42,905 nt of DNA from Streptomyces europaeiscabiei (GCF_001550375.1 NZ_LRTR01000643.1:1-42905), one strand, 5' to 3'. Positions 22,509-30,644 are shown, counted from the first letter of the stretch. Notes: generated by a model not told the origin, from the letters alone. Made by a program: numbers and translations.

Positions 22509-24370
22509 ACATCCGTATGAACACGTGGAAGAGAAGGGCACGGGGGGTCCGTACGAAGGCGGTCGCCGCCCTCGCCTCCGTCGTCCTCGCGACCGCCGCG
22601 CTGGCCGGCTGCTCCTCCGGGAGCGACTCCGGCTCGGCGTCGTCCGACGCGTCGTCGAGTGCGAGCGCGGCGGCGGCCGTGGACGGGACGCAGGACGCGG
22701 CGGCCGTTCTCGCCGACAACGAGGACACGCACGCCGAGGACGGCGACACGGAGTACGAGAAGTCGGAGGCCGTCTCCATCGAGCTGAAGGGTGACTCCGC
22801 CTCCGCCGACGGCAAGGGAGTGGACGTCGACGGGTCCACCGTCACCGTCACCTCCAGCGGCACGTATCTGCTGAGCGGGTCCCTCGACGACGGGCGCATC
22901 GTGGTCACCGCCCCCGAGGCGACCGTCAAGCTGGTCCTCGACGGGGTCGACATCTCCAGCTCCTCCGGGTCGGCGATCGCCGCGACCGAGGCGGAGCGGC
23001 TCGTGGTCGTTCTCGCGGACGGCAGCGAGAACAAGCTGAGCGACACGGACTCCTACGCCGACGACGCCGAGGCGAACGCCGCCCTGTACAGCGCGGGCGA
23101 CCTGACGATCGGCGGCAGCGGCTCGCTGACCGTGAAGGGGAACGGCAACGACGCGATCGCCGGCAAGGACGGCCTGGTCGTCGAGGGCGGGAACATCACC
23201 GTCGAGGCCGCCGACGACGGCATCCGGGGCAAGGACTACCTGGTGGTCACCGGCGGCTCGGTCACCGTGACGGCGAAGGGCGACGGACTCAAGTCCGACA
23301 ACGCGGAGGAGGAGGACGCGGGTTACATCGCCGTCTCGGGCGGCACGGTCTCCGTCACCGCGAACGGGGACGCCGTGGACGCCGCGACCGACCTCGTCGT
23401 CACCGGCGGCGAACTGACCGTGAAGAGCCAGGCCTCCGACGACACCTCCGCACACGGCCTGAAGTCCGGCGTGATCACGGTGCTGGAGGGCGGCACGGTC
23501 GACGTGAACGCCTCCGCCGACGCCCTGCACGGCGACGCGGCCGTCCACCTCGACGGCGCCGACGTCACCCTCGCGGCCGGAGACGACGGCATCCACGCCG
23601 AGGGCGACCTCGTCATCAGCGAGGGCACGCTGAACATCACCGGCTCCAACGAGGGCCTGGAGGGCAAGGACATCCTCGTCCGGGGCGGCACCTCGAACGT
23701 CACCTCCGACGACGACGGCGTCAACGCCTCCGGCAGCGAGGCGACTTCCGAGGAGGACGCGCAGGGCGGCGGCCCCGGTGGCGGCGGTCCCGGCGGGGGC
23801 GGTGGTGGCGAGAACGTCGGAGACTACTCCGCCAAGGTCACCGGCGGCACCCTGGTCCTCAACTCCCAGGGCGACGGCTTCGACTCCAACGGCACCGCCG
23901 AGATCACCGGCGGCACGATCGTCGTCAACGGCCCCGAGATGGGCGGCAATGGAGCGCTCGACGTCAACGGCAGCTTCACCGTCAGCGGCGGCACGCTCCT
24001 CGCCGCGGGCAGCGCGGGCATGGTCGTCGCCCCGGACGAGGGATCGGAACAGGGCTGGCTGTCGGCGACCCTGGACGCGTCGGTCGAGGCGGGCACGACC
24101 CTGCACATCGTCGACGCGGACGGGAAGGTCGTGGCGTCGTACGTCACCTCGAAGACCATCCAGAACGTCGTGTACTCGGGTGAGTCGATCAAGAGCGGCG
24201 AGAAGTACACGGTGTACTCCGGCGGCTCCACCTCCGGCACCGACACCGGCGGCCTCGCCGGGTCCGGCAAGCTCGGCTCGGCGAAGAGGATCGCCACGGT
24301 CACGGCGGGCGAGGCACCGGAGGGCGGCGGCTTCGGGGGCGGTCCGGGCGGGGGGGGGGGCCGGGGCTGA
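22505..24370 (+). CDS. Carbohydrate-binding-domain (DUF4353-like) beta-helical lipoprotein
   Basis: 621 residues. Lipoprotein signal with lipobox LAGC (VVLATAALAGCSSGS, about 25-39), a Ser/Ala/Asp-rich linker to about 65, then repeated short turns of the type GGSVTVTAKGDGLKSDN and GGTVSVTANGDAVDA (about 110-560) that predict a right-handed parallel beta-helix. An acidic, Gly-rich loop (GGGPGGGGPGGGGGG, about 425) interrupts it. Many turns expose Asp/Asn and could bind Ca or sugars. The C-terminus is Gly-rich, ending in a G11 DNA tract. In other bacteria this type accompanies VTC/DUF4956 and CotH genes, so it probably serves the same surface process. ATG overlaps the previous stop. Confidence 0.86.
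   Translation: MNIRMNTWKRRARGVRTKAVAALASVVLATAALAGCSSGSDSGSASSDASSSASAAAAVDGTQDAAAVLADNEDTHAEDGDTEYEKSEAVSIELKGDSASADGKGVDVDGSTVTVTSSGTYLLSGSLDDGRIVVTAPEATVKLVLDGVDISSSSGSAIAATEAERLVVVLADGSENKLSDTDSYADDAEANAALYSAGDLTIGGSGSLTVKGNGNDAIAGKDGLVVEGGNITVEAADDGIRGKDYLVVTGGSVTVTAKGDGLKSDNAEEEDAGYIAVSGGTVSVTANGDAVDAATDLVVTGGELTVKSQASDDTSAHGLKSGVITVLEGGTVDVNASADALHGDAAVHLDGADVTLAAGDDGIHAEGDLVISEGTLNITGSNEGLEGKDILVRGGTSNVTSDDDGVNASGSEATSEEDAQGGGPGGGGPGGGGGGENVGDYSAKVTGGTLVLNSQGDGFDSNGTAEITGGTIVVNGPEMGGNGALDVNGSFTVSGGTLLAAGSAGMVVAPDEGSEQGWLSATLDASVEAGTTLHIVDADGKVVASYVTSKTIQNVVYSGESIKSGEKYTVYSGGSTSGTDTGGLAGSGKLGSAKRIATVTAGEAPEGGGFGGGPGGGGGRG
24350..24360 (+). repeat. G11 homopolymer at the end of the lipoprotein gene
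   Basis: Eleven consecutive G within the codons for the C-terminal GGGG, four codons before the stop. Slippage would change the last residues and bypass the TGA. It is also a likely sequencing-error site. Confidence 0.9.
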
Positions 24371-24477
24371 GGGCTGAACGGAGGCCCGACAGCCACGCGA
24401 TCATTCTGGCCGTCCGATGTCGCCCGGCGCAGCAACGGGGCGACACCGGCCTGTTGACCGGACTACGGGACGACACG

Positions 24478-24503
24478 CCGGGCGGGAGCGCATTCCCGCT
24501 CGG
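24478..24503. terminator. Hairpin between convergent lipoprotein and PAP2 genes
   Basis: 24478-24487 pairs with 24494-24503 (ten pairs including one G-T) around a 6-base loop. It is in the 219-bp gap between the two 3' ends, where no gene is seen. Confidence 0.45.
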
Positions 24504-24589
24504 GCGTCGACGGCTTCTACGACTGGGCGGTGGCGTGGGACCGGCGCTTTGCCAGGATGCGCTGGTTCCCGCCCGGAGCCGGCCGGTGG

Positions 24590-25513
24590 TCAGCCCAGTG
24601 CGGGGCGGGTGCGGCGTGCGGTGTGTGCGGGCCGCCCGACTGCGGCGTACCAGACCAGGGCCGCACATATGAAGGCCGTCGCCGCGGAGACCAGTGACCT
24701 TGTGAGGGTGTCGTTCCGTGCGGCGGAAACGAGGGCGATGGCCAGTGCCGGCGTCAGGGTGATGACGGGCAGCGCACGGGGGCTCTGCGTGGCGCCTGGC
24801 GCGGCGGCCGGCGGCAGCAGCCAGGTCGCGAGGCCGTAACAGGCACAGGCCAGGAGTGCGGCCCCCAGTACTTCGCTGGGCCGGTGGCCGCCGTTGGTCG
24901 CGCTGTAGGCGGCGATGCAGGCGAGCCACAGCACACCGGCCGTGGCGGCATAGGGGCGGATGCGCGGTGAAACCACCAGGACGGCGGCAAGAGTCAGCGC
25001 GGCGGGGATGACCGTGTGCCCGCTGGGGAAACCCTGATCAAGGAGATTCTCGGGCGCGCCCACCAGATCGGGGCGGGGCAGGATGGTCGATTTGAGCACG
25101 TCCTGGCTTCCAGCCGTGAGAATGACGACCCCGAGCGCCGCGCACCCCTGCCGCCAGCACCGCCGCACCAGGGTGAGGACCACGATGACGGCCAGGCCCA
25201 CCATCAGGGTGGGCTTGGCGCTCAATTCCAGCGGCGGCAGGGGCGTCGAGCCGTATTCCGCTCCTGACAAGGGGTAGAGCCATACATCTTCAGGGTTGTC
25301 TCCACCGAGATCAAACCAGGCGTTCTCAGCTCGTTGCCCCCACGGGGTGCAGATGGCGAGCAGATAGACCGTCAGGAACCCCAGGGTGTACAGCAGAGCC
25401 GGCATCCACGGCCGTGCCGTACGCGACGGGCCGAGGCCGTCGGGGGCCTCGGGGGCCTGCCTCGAGGCTCCCGGACGGTCCACGGGCAGGATCGGAGAAT
25501 CGCTCTGAGTCAT
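24590..25513 (-). CDS. PAP2-superfamily membrane phosphatase
   Basis: 307 residues with about six membrane segments. The phosphatase motifs are KSTILPRPDL (KX6RP type, about 160), GFPSGHTVIPAAL (PSGH, about 180) and SATNGGHRPSEVLGA (about 222), where the canonical SR-X5-H-X3-D has lost the Arg and ends in Glu. Motif 3 keeps the nucleophile-like His, so activity is possible but not certain. The active site should face the outside, acting on a lipid phosphate or pyrophosphate. Start ATG 25513 (MTQSDSPIL). It lies 94 bp downstream of the membrane protein gene on the same strand, so may belong to the PadR-controlled unit. Confidence 0.85.
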   Translation of the reverse strand: MTQSDSPILPVDRPGASRQAPEAPDGLGPSRTARPWMPALLYTLGFLTVYLLAICTPWGQRAENAWFDLGGDNPEDVWLYPLSGAEYGSTPLPPLELSAKPTLMVGLAVIVVLTLVRRCWRQGCAALGVVILTAGSQDVLKSTILPRPDLVGAPENLLDQGFPSGHTVIPAALTLAAVLVVSPRIRPYAATAGVLWLACIAAYSATNGGHRPSEVLGAALLACACYGLATWLLPPAAAPGATQSPRALPVITLTPALAIALVSAARNDTLTRSLVSAATAFICAALVWYAAVGRPAHTARRTRPALG

Positions 25514-25607
25514 CGCTCTGTTTCTTCCGTTGGGGGGATTTCGGCCACACACGTCTTGCGGCACGACGTGGGCCGCCGGGCTCGGCCGGCCCACCAGGGG
25601 TCCGCTC

Positions 25608-26567
25608 CTATTCGGCGAGTGCCCGCCCCTGTCGGCGCTGGGCGGTGATCGCCAGGGCGGGGAGGGGTGCGATCAGCAGGAGGAAGACGACCAGGTCCGG
25701 AAAGGACTGCATGAACGCGTCCGGCCGGACGACGATCGCCTGCGTGCGGACGATCGCGACCGCCGCGACGGGGATCAGCCACCGGTGGTCGCCGGTGGCT
25801 GCCGTCGCAACCCACGCGCCGAGCAGCGCGGTGGCTTCGAGGACGAACAAGCCTCGCTGGAAAGCCGGACTGACGGAGATGATGTGCAGGCTCCCGGCAA
25901 TGAACATGGCGAGTACGACGGGGGCCAGCCAGCGGTAGGAGCGGCGTCGCAGGCGGCTGGGACGGCAGAGCGCCAGCACGGCGCACGCGGCGCACAGTGT
26001 CCCCGAGAGCACCAGGTCTCGGGCGGTTATCGGGGCGCCGAGACCGTAGTAGCTCAGGCCCGCCTTGCCCTCGTCGCCGAAGAACGTAGTGCTGTTGAAC
26101 CTGGCACCGGCATGGATCATCACCGTTGCGGTCAGCAGTGCGATCCAGGCCCTGCCGCGCAGCAGGGCGATCAGGCAGCCCAGCGGAAGCAGCCCGTAGG
26201 GCAACAGCCGTGTCCGGCCGCCGGGACCTTGCGCCCACGGGTACCAGCCGGAGAAGGGGAAGGCGATGGCGTGCTGCCCGGGGTCGATGTGCAGTGCCCA
26301 GTGCCACACATCCTGCAAGTACGGAACCAGCGCCAGCGCGGCGAGGGCCAGGGCGGCCAGATGGATGCCGTCCAGCCACCACGGCCGGGCCGTGTCGTCA
26401 ACGGTGGCACGGGCGCGGGCCCGCACCCCGGCGCGCACCAAGGCGGCAACTTCCCGCGGCGGGGGCCAGGAGCGGCCGGGATACGCCTCGGCCAGGCAGG
26501 CCAGCACCTCCTCTCCCTGCCGGGAACGGTAGGGAGAGGGATAGACCGCAAGCAGCAGACGATTCAT
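25608..26567 (-). CDS. Polytopic membrane protein encoded with a PadR regulator
   Basis: 319 residues. A cytoplasmic N-terminus of about 65 residues begins MNRLLLAVYPSPYRSRQGEE and continues EVLACLAEAYPGR, an N-terminus seen in many proteins encoded next to PadR regulators. About eight membrane segments follow. The family is unnamed to me; the partner relation is clear because its ATG overlaps the PadR stop codon (ATGA). It is probably the target or effector of the PadR protein, perhaps a permease subunit or stress-responsive membrane protein. No catalytic motif is visible. Confidence 0.8.
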   Translation of the reverse strand: MNRLLLAVYPSPYRSRQGEEVLACLAEAYPGRSWPPPREVAALVRAGVRARARATVDDTARPWWLDGIHLAALALAALALVPYLQDVWHWALHIDPGQHAIAFPFSGWYPWAQGPGGRTRLLPYGLLPLGCLIALLRGRAWIALLTATVMIHAGARFNSTTFFGDEGKAGLSYYGLGAPITARDLVLSGTLCAACAVLALCRPSRLRRRSYRWLAPVVLAMFIAGSLHIISVSPAFQRGLFVLEATALLGAWVATAATGDHRWLIPVAAVAIVRTQAIVVRPDAFMQSFPDLVVFLLLIAPLPALAITAQRRQGRALAE

Positions 26568-26905
26568 GCCGGGGCCGCTCCGGCATCCCGCGAGCGTCCG
26601 ATGACGACGGCCGCTGCCTGCTGCATCCGCAGCGCCTCCCGGCCGAGCGCCTCGGTGCCGTCCTCGGTGAGCCGGTAGTAGCGCCGCGCCCGCCCGTCCA
26701 CGATCTCCTCATGGCCGGCGGCCACCAGCCCGGCCCGCTCCATCCGCTCCAGCGCGCCGTAGAGAGTGCCGACAGCGATCCGGAGCCGCCCGTCGGTGGC
26801 CTGCTCGGCAGCCTTGATGATGCCGTAACCGTGCAACGGACCATCCATGAGCGCAGCAAGGATGAAGTACTGCGGTTCCGTCAAGGGCGGATTCTGTCTG
26901 GTCAT
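26564..26905 (-). CDS. PadR family transcriptional regulator
   Basis: 113 residues from ATG 26905. Winged-helix PadR domain: LTEPQYFILAALMDGPLHGYGIIKAAE in parts (about 8-34), the family signature ALMDGPLHGYGI, then RIAVGTLYGALERMERAGLV (about 43-62, recognition helix and wing) and RARRYYRLTEDGTEALGRE (about 72-90). The short C-terminal helix is for dimerisation. PadR proteins usually repress their own operon and respond to a small ligand. The near-palindrome at 26915-26937 overlaps its promoter. It is co-translated with the following membrane protein gene. Confidence 0.92.
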   Translation of the reverse strand: MTRQNPPLTEPQYFILAALMDGPLHGYGIIKAAEQATDGRLRIAVGTLYGALERMERAGLVAAGHEEIVDGRARRYYRLTEDGTEALGREALRMQQAAAVVIGRSRDAGAAPA

Positions 26906-26914
26906 GCGTCGAGC

Positions 26915-26937
26915 ATATATCGAGCTACGAAATATAT
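26915..26937 (-). promoter_or_regulatory. Probable PadR operator
   Basis: ATATATCG, five bases, then CGAAATATAT, ten bases before the padR-like start: an AT-rich near-palindrome with one extra A in the right arm, in strongly GC-rich surroundings. Actinobacterial PadR sites commonly have ATATCG/CGATAT arms, so autoregulation is likely. Confidence 0.6.
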
Positions 26938-27145
26938 CTGCCAACGATGGGTGACCGGCAGCGCCTCCATGCCCGCGGCGAGCGTCACCCTCTCCCGGCC
27001 GGCGGGCGCCACGGCGGTCTCCTCGACGCGCGCGCGGCGTTGGCGGATGCTCACCGCGACCTGGTCCGGCCCGAGCGGAATGTCATTTGCATCATCTGGC
27101 GAAACGAACATGCCGCCGACAAACGCCTCCGCAAGGTCGTGAACA
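26938..27145 (-). other. Non-coding gap with a possible decayed coding remnant
   Basis: No intact gene. Read leftward from about 27145, the frame VHDLAEAFVGGMFVSPDDAN continuing to RVTLAAGMEALPVTHRW is open with strongly G/C-ending codons in its second half, as if part of a former gene. It has no start with a ribosome-binding site and runs into the PadR promoter. I do not recognise the family. Confidence 0.3.
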
Positions 27146-27171
27146 GGGCGAACGTTGCCTGATGCGGCACT
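27146..27171. repeat. 26-bp repeat, copy 2, behind a HATPase-domain gene
   Basis: Matches 10155-10180 at 24 of 26 positions. It lies 36 bp after the 3' end of the leftward ATP-binding protein gene, mirroring the position of copy 1. Confidence 0.6.
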
Positions 27172-27206
27172 GGGGAGTGATCGCCCTTTCGAGCGAGGAG
27201 AAACGT

Positions 27207-27674
27207 TCACACCGCCGCGGTCAGTTCGCACCAGACGAACTTGCCGTCCGTGCGGTGGGGTTCGGCGGTGTGGATCGAGTTGAACCACCCCCAGTTCTCG
27301 GCGCAGGCCTCGACGAGGGCGAGGCCGCGGCCGGTGTCGGTGTCGGAGGTGGGGTCGGGGGCTCGGGGAGCGAGGGCGCGGGCGAAGCGTCGCGGTGCCG
27401 TGTCCCATGCGGTGATTCGCAGCACCGGGTCGGCCCAGCGGAGCTTTATGGCTGCCGGGCCCTTGGTGTGCCGTACGGCGTTGGTGATCAGCTCGGTGGT
27501 GAGGAGTTCGGCGGCGTCGGTGAGGTGGGGGAGGCCGTGCAGGGTCAGGATCAGGCGGAGGGTGCGGCGGCAGATGGTGACGGCGCGGGGGTCGTTGGGG
27601 ATGGTGAGGGTGTAGGTCCAGGGGTCGTCGGGGCGGGGCGTCGATTCGGCGGTGGGCTCTCCGCTGGCGAGCAT
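27207..27674 (-). CDS. ATP-binding protein (RsbW-like HATPase)
   Basis: 155 residues, start ATG 27674 with an AGAGGAG site. Single HATPase_c_2 domain: ELLTTELITNAVRHTKGPAAI (N box, about 75-93) and DTDTGRGLALVEACAENWGWF (G box, about 120-140, cited in parts). Such stand-alone anti-sigma-like kinases are abundant in Streptomyces, often beside XRE/DUF397 pairs as here (divergent, 221 bp away), but their targets are mostly unknown. The sequence ends CELTAAV. Intact. Confidence 0.9.
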   Translation of the reverse strand: MLASGEPTAESTPRPDDPWTYTLTIPNDPRAVTICRRTLRLILTLHGLPHLTDAAELLTTELITNAVRHTKGPAAIKLRWADPVLRITAWDTAPRRFARALAPRAPDPTSDTDTGRGLALVEACAENWGWFNSIHTAEPHRTDGKFVWCELTAAV

Positions 27675-27815
27675 GCGTGACTCCTCTGGCTGGCGGGGGA
27701 GTTGGGGGCGGCCGGTGGCCTGCCGCAACCCGCCGTGGCAGGACGGGGCGGTGCGCTTCCGGGGGCCGGTGGTTCCGCAGGGTGTGCGGCGCGTCACTGA
27801 AGGTATGGCATTAAT

Positions 27816-27845
27816 TTGTGCCGCCGCGAGCCGGTTGCGTAGTCT
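27816..27845 (+). promoter_or_regulatory. Likely vegetative promoter of the XRE/DUF397 pair
   Basis: TTGTGC (27816-27821), an 18-bp spacer and TAGTCT (27840-27845), about 50 bp before the XRE start codon. This is a good match to the HrdB-type -35/-10 pattern. Confidence 0.5.
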
Positions 27846-27894
27846 GCCCCTCATAAGTGGGATGCCGGTACGGCTTGTTGAGGAAGAGGTCCGC

Positions 27895-28743
27895 ATGCCG
27901 CCGAGGAGTCAGCCGACCGAGCGTCAGGTGCGACTGGGCACGGAGCTGCGCAGGCTGAGGGAGGCCGCCGGTCTGACCGCCCGGGATGTGGCGCGGTTCC
28001 TCGGGTCGACATCGGCGCAGATGAGCCACATGGAAGCGGGCATCGCGGGTGTCAGCGAACAGCGTGTACGACAGCTGGCGGCTCACTACACCTGCACCGA
28101 CCAGGAGTTGGTCGGAGCACTCGTGGCCATGGCGACAGATCGGACGCGAGGCTGGTGGGAAAAGTTCGCGGGTGCGCTGCCTCCGATCTTCGCGGATCTG
28201 GCGGAGATGGAGCACCACGCCACGTACCTCCAGGACATCGCCACCGCCCATGTCCCGGGGTTGCTGCAGACCGAGGACTATGCGCGGGCCGTGTACACGT
28301 ACTGGCGCCCCGAGCTCCGGCAGAGCGAAGTGGAGCTACGCGTCGAGCACCGGATGAGCCGTAAGGTCGTTCTCGGGCGCGAGGAAACGCCGTACACGGC
28401 GGTGCTGCATGAGCCCGTGTTGCGCACCCGGGTCGCCGACCGGAGCGTGGCGCGGACTCAACTGGACTCGCTCCTCGCACTGTCCGAGAATCACGATGTC
28501 ACCCTGCGAGTCATTCCGTTCGACGTCGACGGATTCGCGGGGGCGAGCGCGGAGTTGATCTATGCGGGAGGCCGCGTCCCCGCGCTGGACACGGCACAGC
28601 GGGACACCACGTACGGGCCCGCCTTCATGGATGCTCCCGCACATCTAAAGGCAATGCGCGTGCTGTTTCGTAGAGTGGCCGGGGTGTCGCTCGACCCCGC
28701 ACCATCCCGGGACTACATCCACCGTCTCGCGAAGGAGTTGTAG
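27895..28743 (+). CDS. XRE helix-turn-helix regulator with DUF5753 domain
   Basis: 282 residues. N-terminal HTH (about 12-65): LGTELRRLREAAGLTARDVA, RFLGSTSAQMSHMEAGIAGVS. The C-terminal DUF5753 domain (about 95-275) has FADLAEMEHHATYLQDIATAHVPGLLQTEDYARA in parts and an acidic end (YIHRLAKEL). Start ATG 27895 follows GAGGAAGAGG; an in-frame ATG at 27862 has no good site. Proteins of this type pair with a small DUF397 protein encoded next door, and several control morphology or antibiotic production (BldB/WhiJ-like groups). Intact, unlike the second pair at 34469. Confidence 0.92.
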   Translation: MPPRSQPTERQVRLGTELRRLREAAGLTARDVARFLGSTSAQMSHMEAGIAGVSEQRVRQLAAHYTCTDQELVGALVAMATDRTRGWWEKFAGALPPIFADLAEMEHHATYLQDIATAHVPGLLQTEDYARAVYTYWRPELRQSEVELRVEHRMSRKVVLGREETPYTAVLHEPVLRTRVADRSVARTQLDSLLALSENHDVTLRVIPFDVDGFAGASAELIYAGGRVPALDTAQRDTTYGPAFMDAPAHLKAMRVLFRRVAGVSLDPAPSRDYIHRLAKEL

Positions 28744-28746
28744 AAC

Positions 28747-28947
28747 GTGACCCAGTGGCAGAAGTCCAGCTTCTCCAGCGGATCCGACGGCACGAACTGC
28801 GTCGAACTCGCCCTCTCCCCTTCCCGCATACTCCTCCGCGAGAGCGACGACCCCTCCCGAATACTCCCCGTCACCCGCCACGGCGCCGCCGCCCTCATAC
28901 GGCACCTCGGTGGCTACGCCTGTGAGCCGAAGTTCTGGGTCCAGTAG
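28747..28947 (+). CDS. DUF397 small protein, partner of the XRE regulator
   Basis: 66 residues, GTG start 3 bp after the XRE stop. DUF397 signature WQKSSFSSGSDGTNCVELAL (about 4-23), then LLRESDDPSRILPV. These proteins pair with XRE-DUF5753 regulators and may work as antitoxin-like or signal-responsive partners. The last 34 bp overlap the 3' end of the leftward CAP gene. The C-terminus (ACEPKFWVQ) is longer than usual because it reads through antisense of that gene, which may be an acquired tail. Confidence 0.88.
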   Translation: MTQWQKSSFSSGSDGTNCVELALSPSRILLRESDDPSRILPVTRHGAAALIRHLGGYACEPKFWVQ

Positions 28948-29768
28948 TTGCCCGGTCCTGCCAGGCCGATGCCGATTTCCTTGAACGCGCAGTTGAGGAT
29001 GTTGGCCTTGTGGCCGGGGCTGTTCATCCAGCCGTCCATGACGCTTTCGGCGGTGCCGTAGCCGGCGGCGACGTTCTCGCCCGCCGTGCTGAAGCGGTAG
29101 CCGACGCGGGCGAGGCGGTCGCTCATGGACGAGCCGTCGGAACCGGTGTGGGACATGTTCGTGTGATCGGCCATGTCCTGGCTGTGGTCCTGCGCGGCTT
29201 TGGTGAGCTTTGTGTCCACGGTCACCGGCGAGCAACCCGCCTTGTCGCGTTCGGCGTTGACCAGGGTCAGTACACGGGCCGTGGGGCCGGAATCCGTGTC
29301 GCCGGCGGAGGTGGTGGGAGTAGTGGTGTCGGACCTCGTGGCCTTGTTCGCCTTGGGGGCGGTCGGAGGTGAGGTTGTCCTGTCCGGGGTGTCGGCCTTG
29401 TCGGGGGTGGACTTGGCGGCCGGACTGCCGGACTTCGAAGGGGAGGCGCTCGGGCTCGGGGAGCGCGACGGGCGCTTCTTGCGCGACGGTGTGGGGGAGG
29501 CGCTCGCGGAGGCTTCTGTCGCGGAGGGGGTGGGTGTGCGCGAGGGCTCCGGGGAAGCCTGATCCGACTTGTTCCCTCCCCACCAGGAGGACGCCACACT
29601 GCTCCAGCCGCCGAGTCCGTCGCCGCCGACCAGCGCTGCGGTGGGGATACCCACGGCGCCCACGACCAGCACGACGGCGGTGGCGACGGCTATCTTCCGG
29701 CGCTTCGTTCTCGGATGCCTCGTCTCCGAGCGTTTCGTCTTCCGGCGATGACTTTTCATACGTGACAT
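28914..29768 (-). CDS. Membrane-anchored CAP-domain (YkwD-type) protein
   Basis: 284 residues. A very basic N-terminus (KSHRRKTKRSETRHPRTKRRK) precedes one membrane segment (IAVATAVVLVVGAVGIPTAALVG, about 26-47, cited by ends). Then comes a Ser/Thr/Pro/Lys linker of about 100 residues (SRKKRPSRSPSPSASPSKS), suited to crossing the cell wall, and a C-terminal CAP domain (about 165-284) with VLTLVNAERDKAGCSPV, AQDHSQDMADHTNMSHTG, GENVAAGYGTAESVMDGWM, NSPGHKANILN and GNYWTQNFG. ATG 29768 is preceded by GAGG; an ATG three codons later is possible. Outside the membrane; substrate unknown. Confidence 0.9.
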   Translation of the reverse strand: MSRMKSHRRKTKRSETRHPRTKRRKIAVATAVVLVVGAVGIPTAALVGGDGLGGWSSVASSWWGGNKSDQASPEPSRTPTPSATEASASASPTPSRKKRPSRSPSPSASPSKSGSPAAKSTPDKADTPDRTTSPPTAPKANKATRSDTTTPTTSAGDTDSGPTARVLTLVNAERDKAGCSPVTVDTKLTKAAQDHSQDMADHTNMSHTGSDGSSMSDRLARVGYRFSTAGENVAAGYGTAESVMDGWMNSPGHKANILNCAFKEIGIGLAGPGNYWTQNFGSQA

Positions 29769-30160
29769 GCGTGGCCTCACTGAGTGGTCCGAATTCGTCC
29801 GGCTCTGGTCCTGAATGACCCCCTGGTTGGCCGCCGCCCTGGCGAGCCCGGTCATTATGCGGACCGCCGGGCGCGCCGGGCAACGAACGCCCGTGCGACT
29901 GCCGGGGCGGTGTCGATGGCGTTTCGCGGGGGCCGGACGGCGTACGAACCCAGCCGTCGGCGCACCCGCTCAGCCCCCTTGCGCGCAGCCGGGACCAGGC
30001 AGAAAGCCGTTACGGCGGGTCGGCGGGCAAGGCGTCGCCGATCCGGATGATCAGTCGAATTAGGCACCTGTGGCGGCAAGAACCCCTATTGGGATGTGAA
30101 AGAAGCAATTTGTCGCCGGGGAAAAGCAGGTCGATCGATTCCATCGGGCGCATTTCGGTC

Positions 30161-30174
30161 GTGACGCATGTCAC
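30161..30174. promoter_or_regulatory. Crp-like binding site
   Basis: GTGACGCATGTCAC fits the Streptomyces Crp motif GTG-N6-GNCAC exactly, with perfect 5-bp arms and flanking C/G extending them to six. It lies 117 bp before the cupin start. The rest of the 522-bp gap (29769-30290) shows no gene; its AT-richer part (30040-30130) probably contains the promoters. Confidence 0.5.
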
Positions 30175-30290
30175 GCCGATTCGAGGTGTGTGTGAGGCAG
30201 GCGCAGACTGGAAAGTGCGGGGTTCCCGAAAGAGCGAATCCCGGCAGGGAGATTCCCGAGGCCCCGCGGCGGATCGGCCGTGGAGGAGTC

Positions 30291-30644
30291 ATGACGGCAG
30301 TCACGCGGACGGAAGCCCCCGTCGAGATCGAGGGCGACGGCCTGGAGGTGCGCATCCAGGAGATGGGCGGCGGCATGAGCGTCGCCTTCCTCAAGCTCCC
30401 GAAGGGCCTGGACATGACCCCGGCCCTCAAGGGACTCCCCGACGACCTGTGCCCGTGCCCCCACTGGGGACTCGTCGTCAGTGGCCGGCTGCGGATGCGC
30501 ACCGGGGAGGGCGAGGACTTCTACGAGGCGGGACAGGCCTACTACTGGGGCCCCGGGCACTGCCCGGAGGCACTGGAGGACGTCGAACTCGTGGAGTTCT
30601 CCCCGACGAAGGAGTTCCAGGAGGTGCTGGACCACATCAAGTGA
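30291..30644 (+). CDS. Cupin-like small protein
   Basis: 117 residues, ATG 30291 after GGAGGAG. A single cupin barrel: CPCPHWGLVVSGRLRMRTGEG (about 58-78; the CPHWG replaces the usual HxH), FYEAGQAYYWGPGHCPEAL (about 80-98) and VELVEFSPTKEF (about 102-113). Streptomyces has many such stand-alone cupins annotated only as hypothetical. Metal ligands would be Cys/His rather than three His. The stop codon lies at the left edge of a short tandem repeat; a Crp-like site is upstream. Confidence 0.75.
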   Translation: MTAVTRTEAPVEIEGDGLEVRIQEMGGGMSVAFLKLPKGLDMTPALKGLPDDLCPCPHWGLVVSGRLRMRTGEGEDFYEAGQAYYWGPGHCPEALEDVELVEFSPTKEFQEVLDHIK

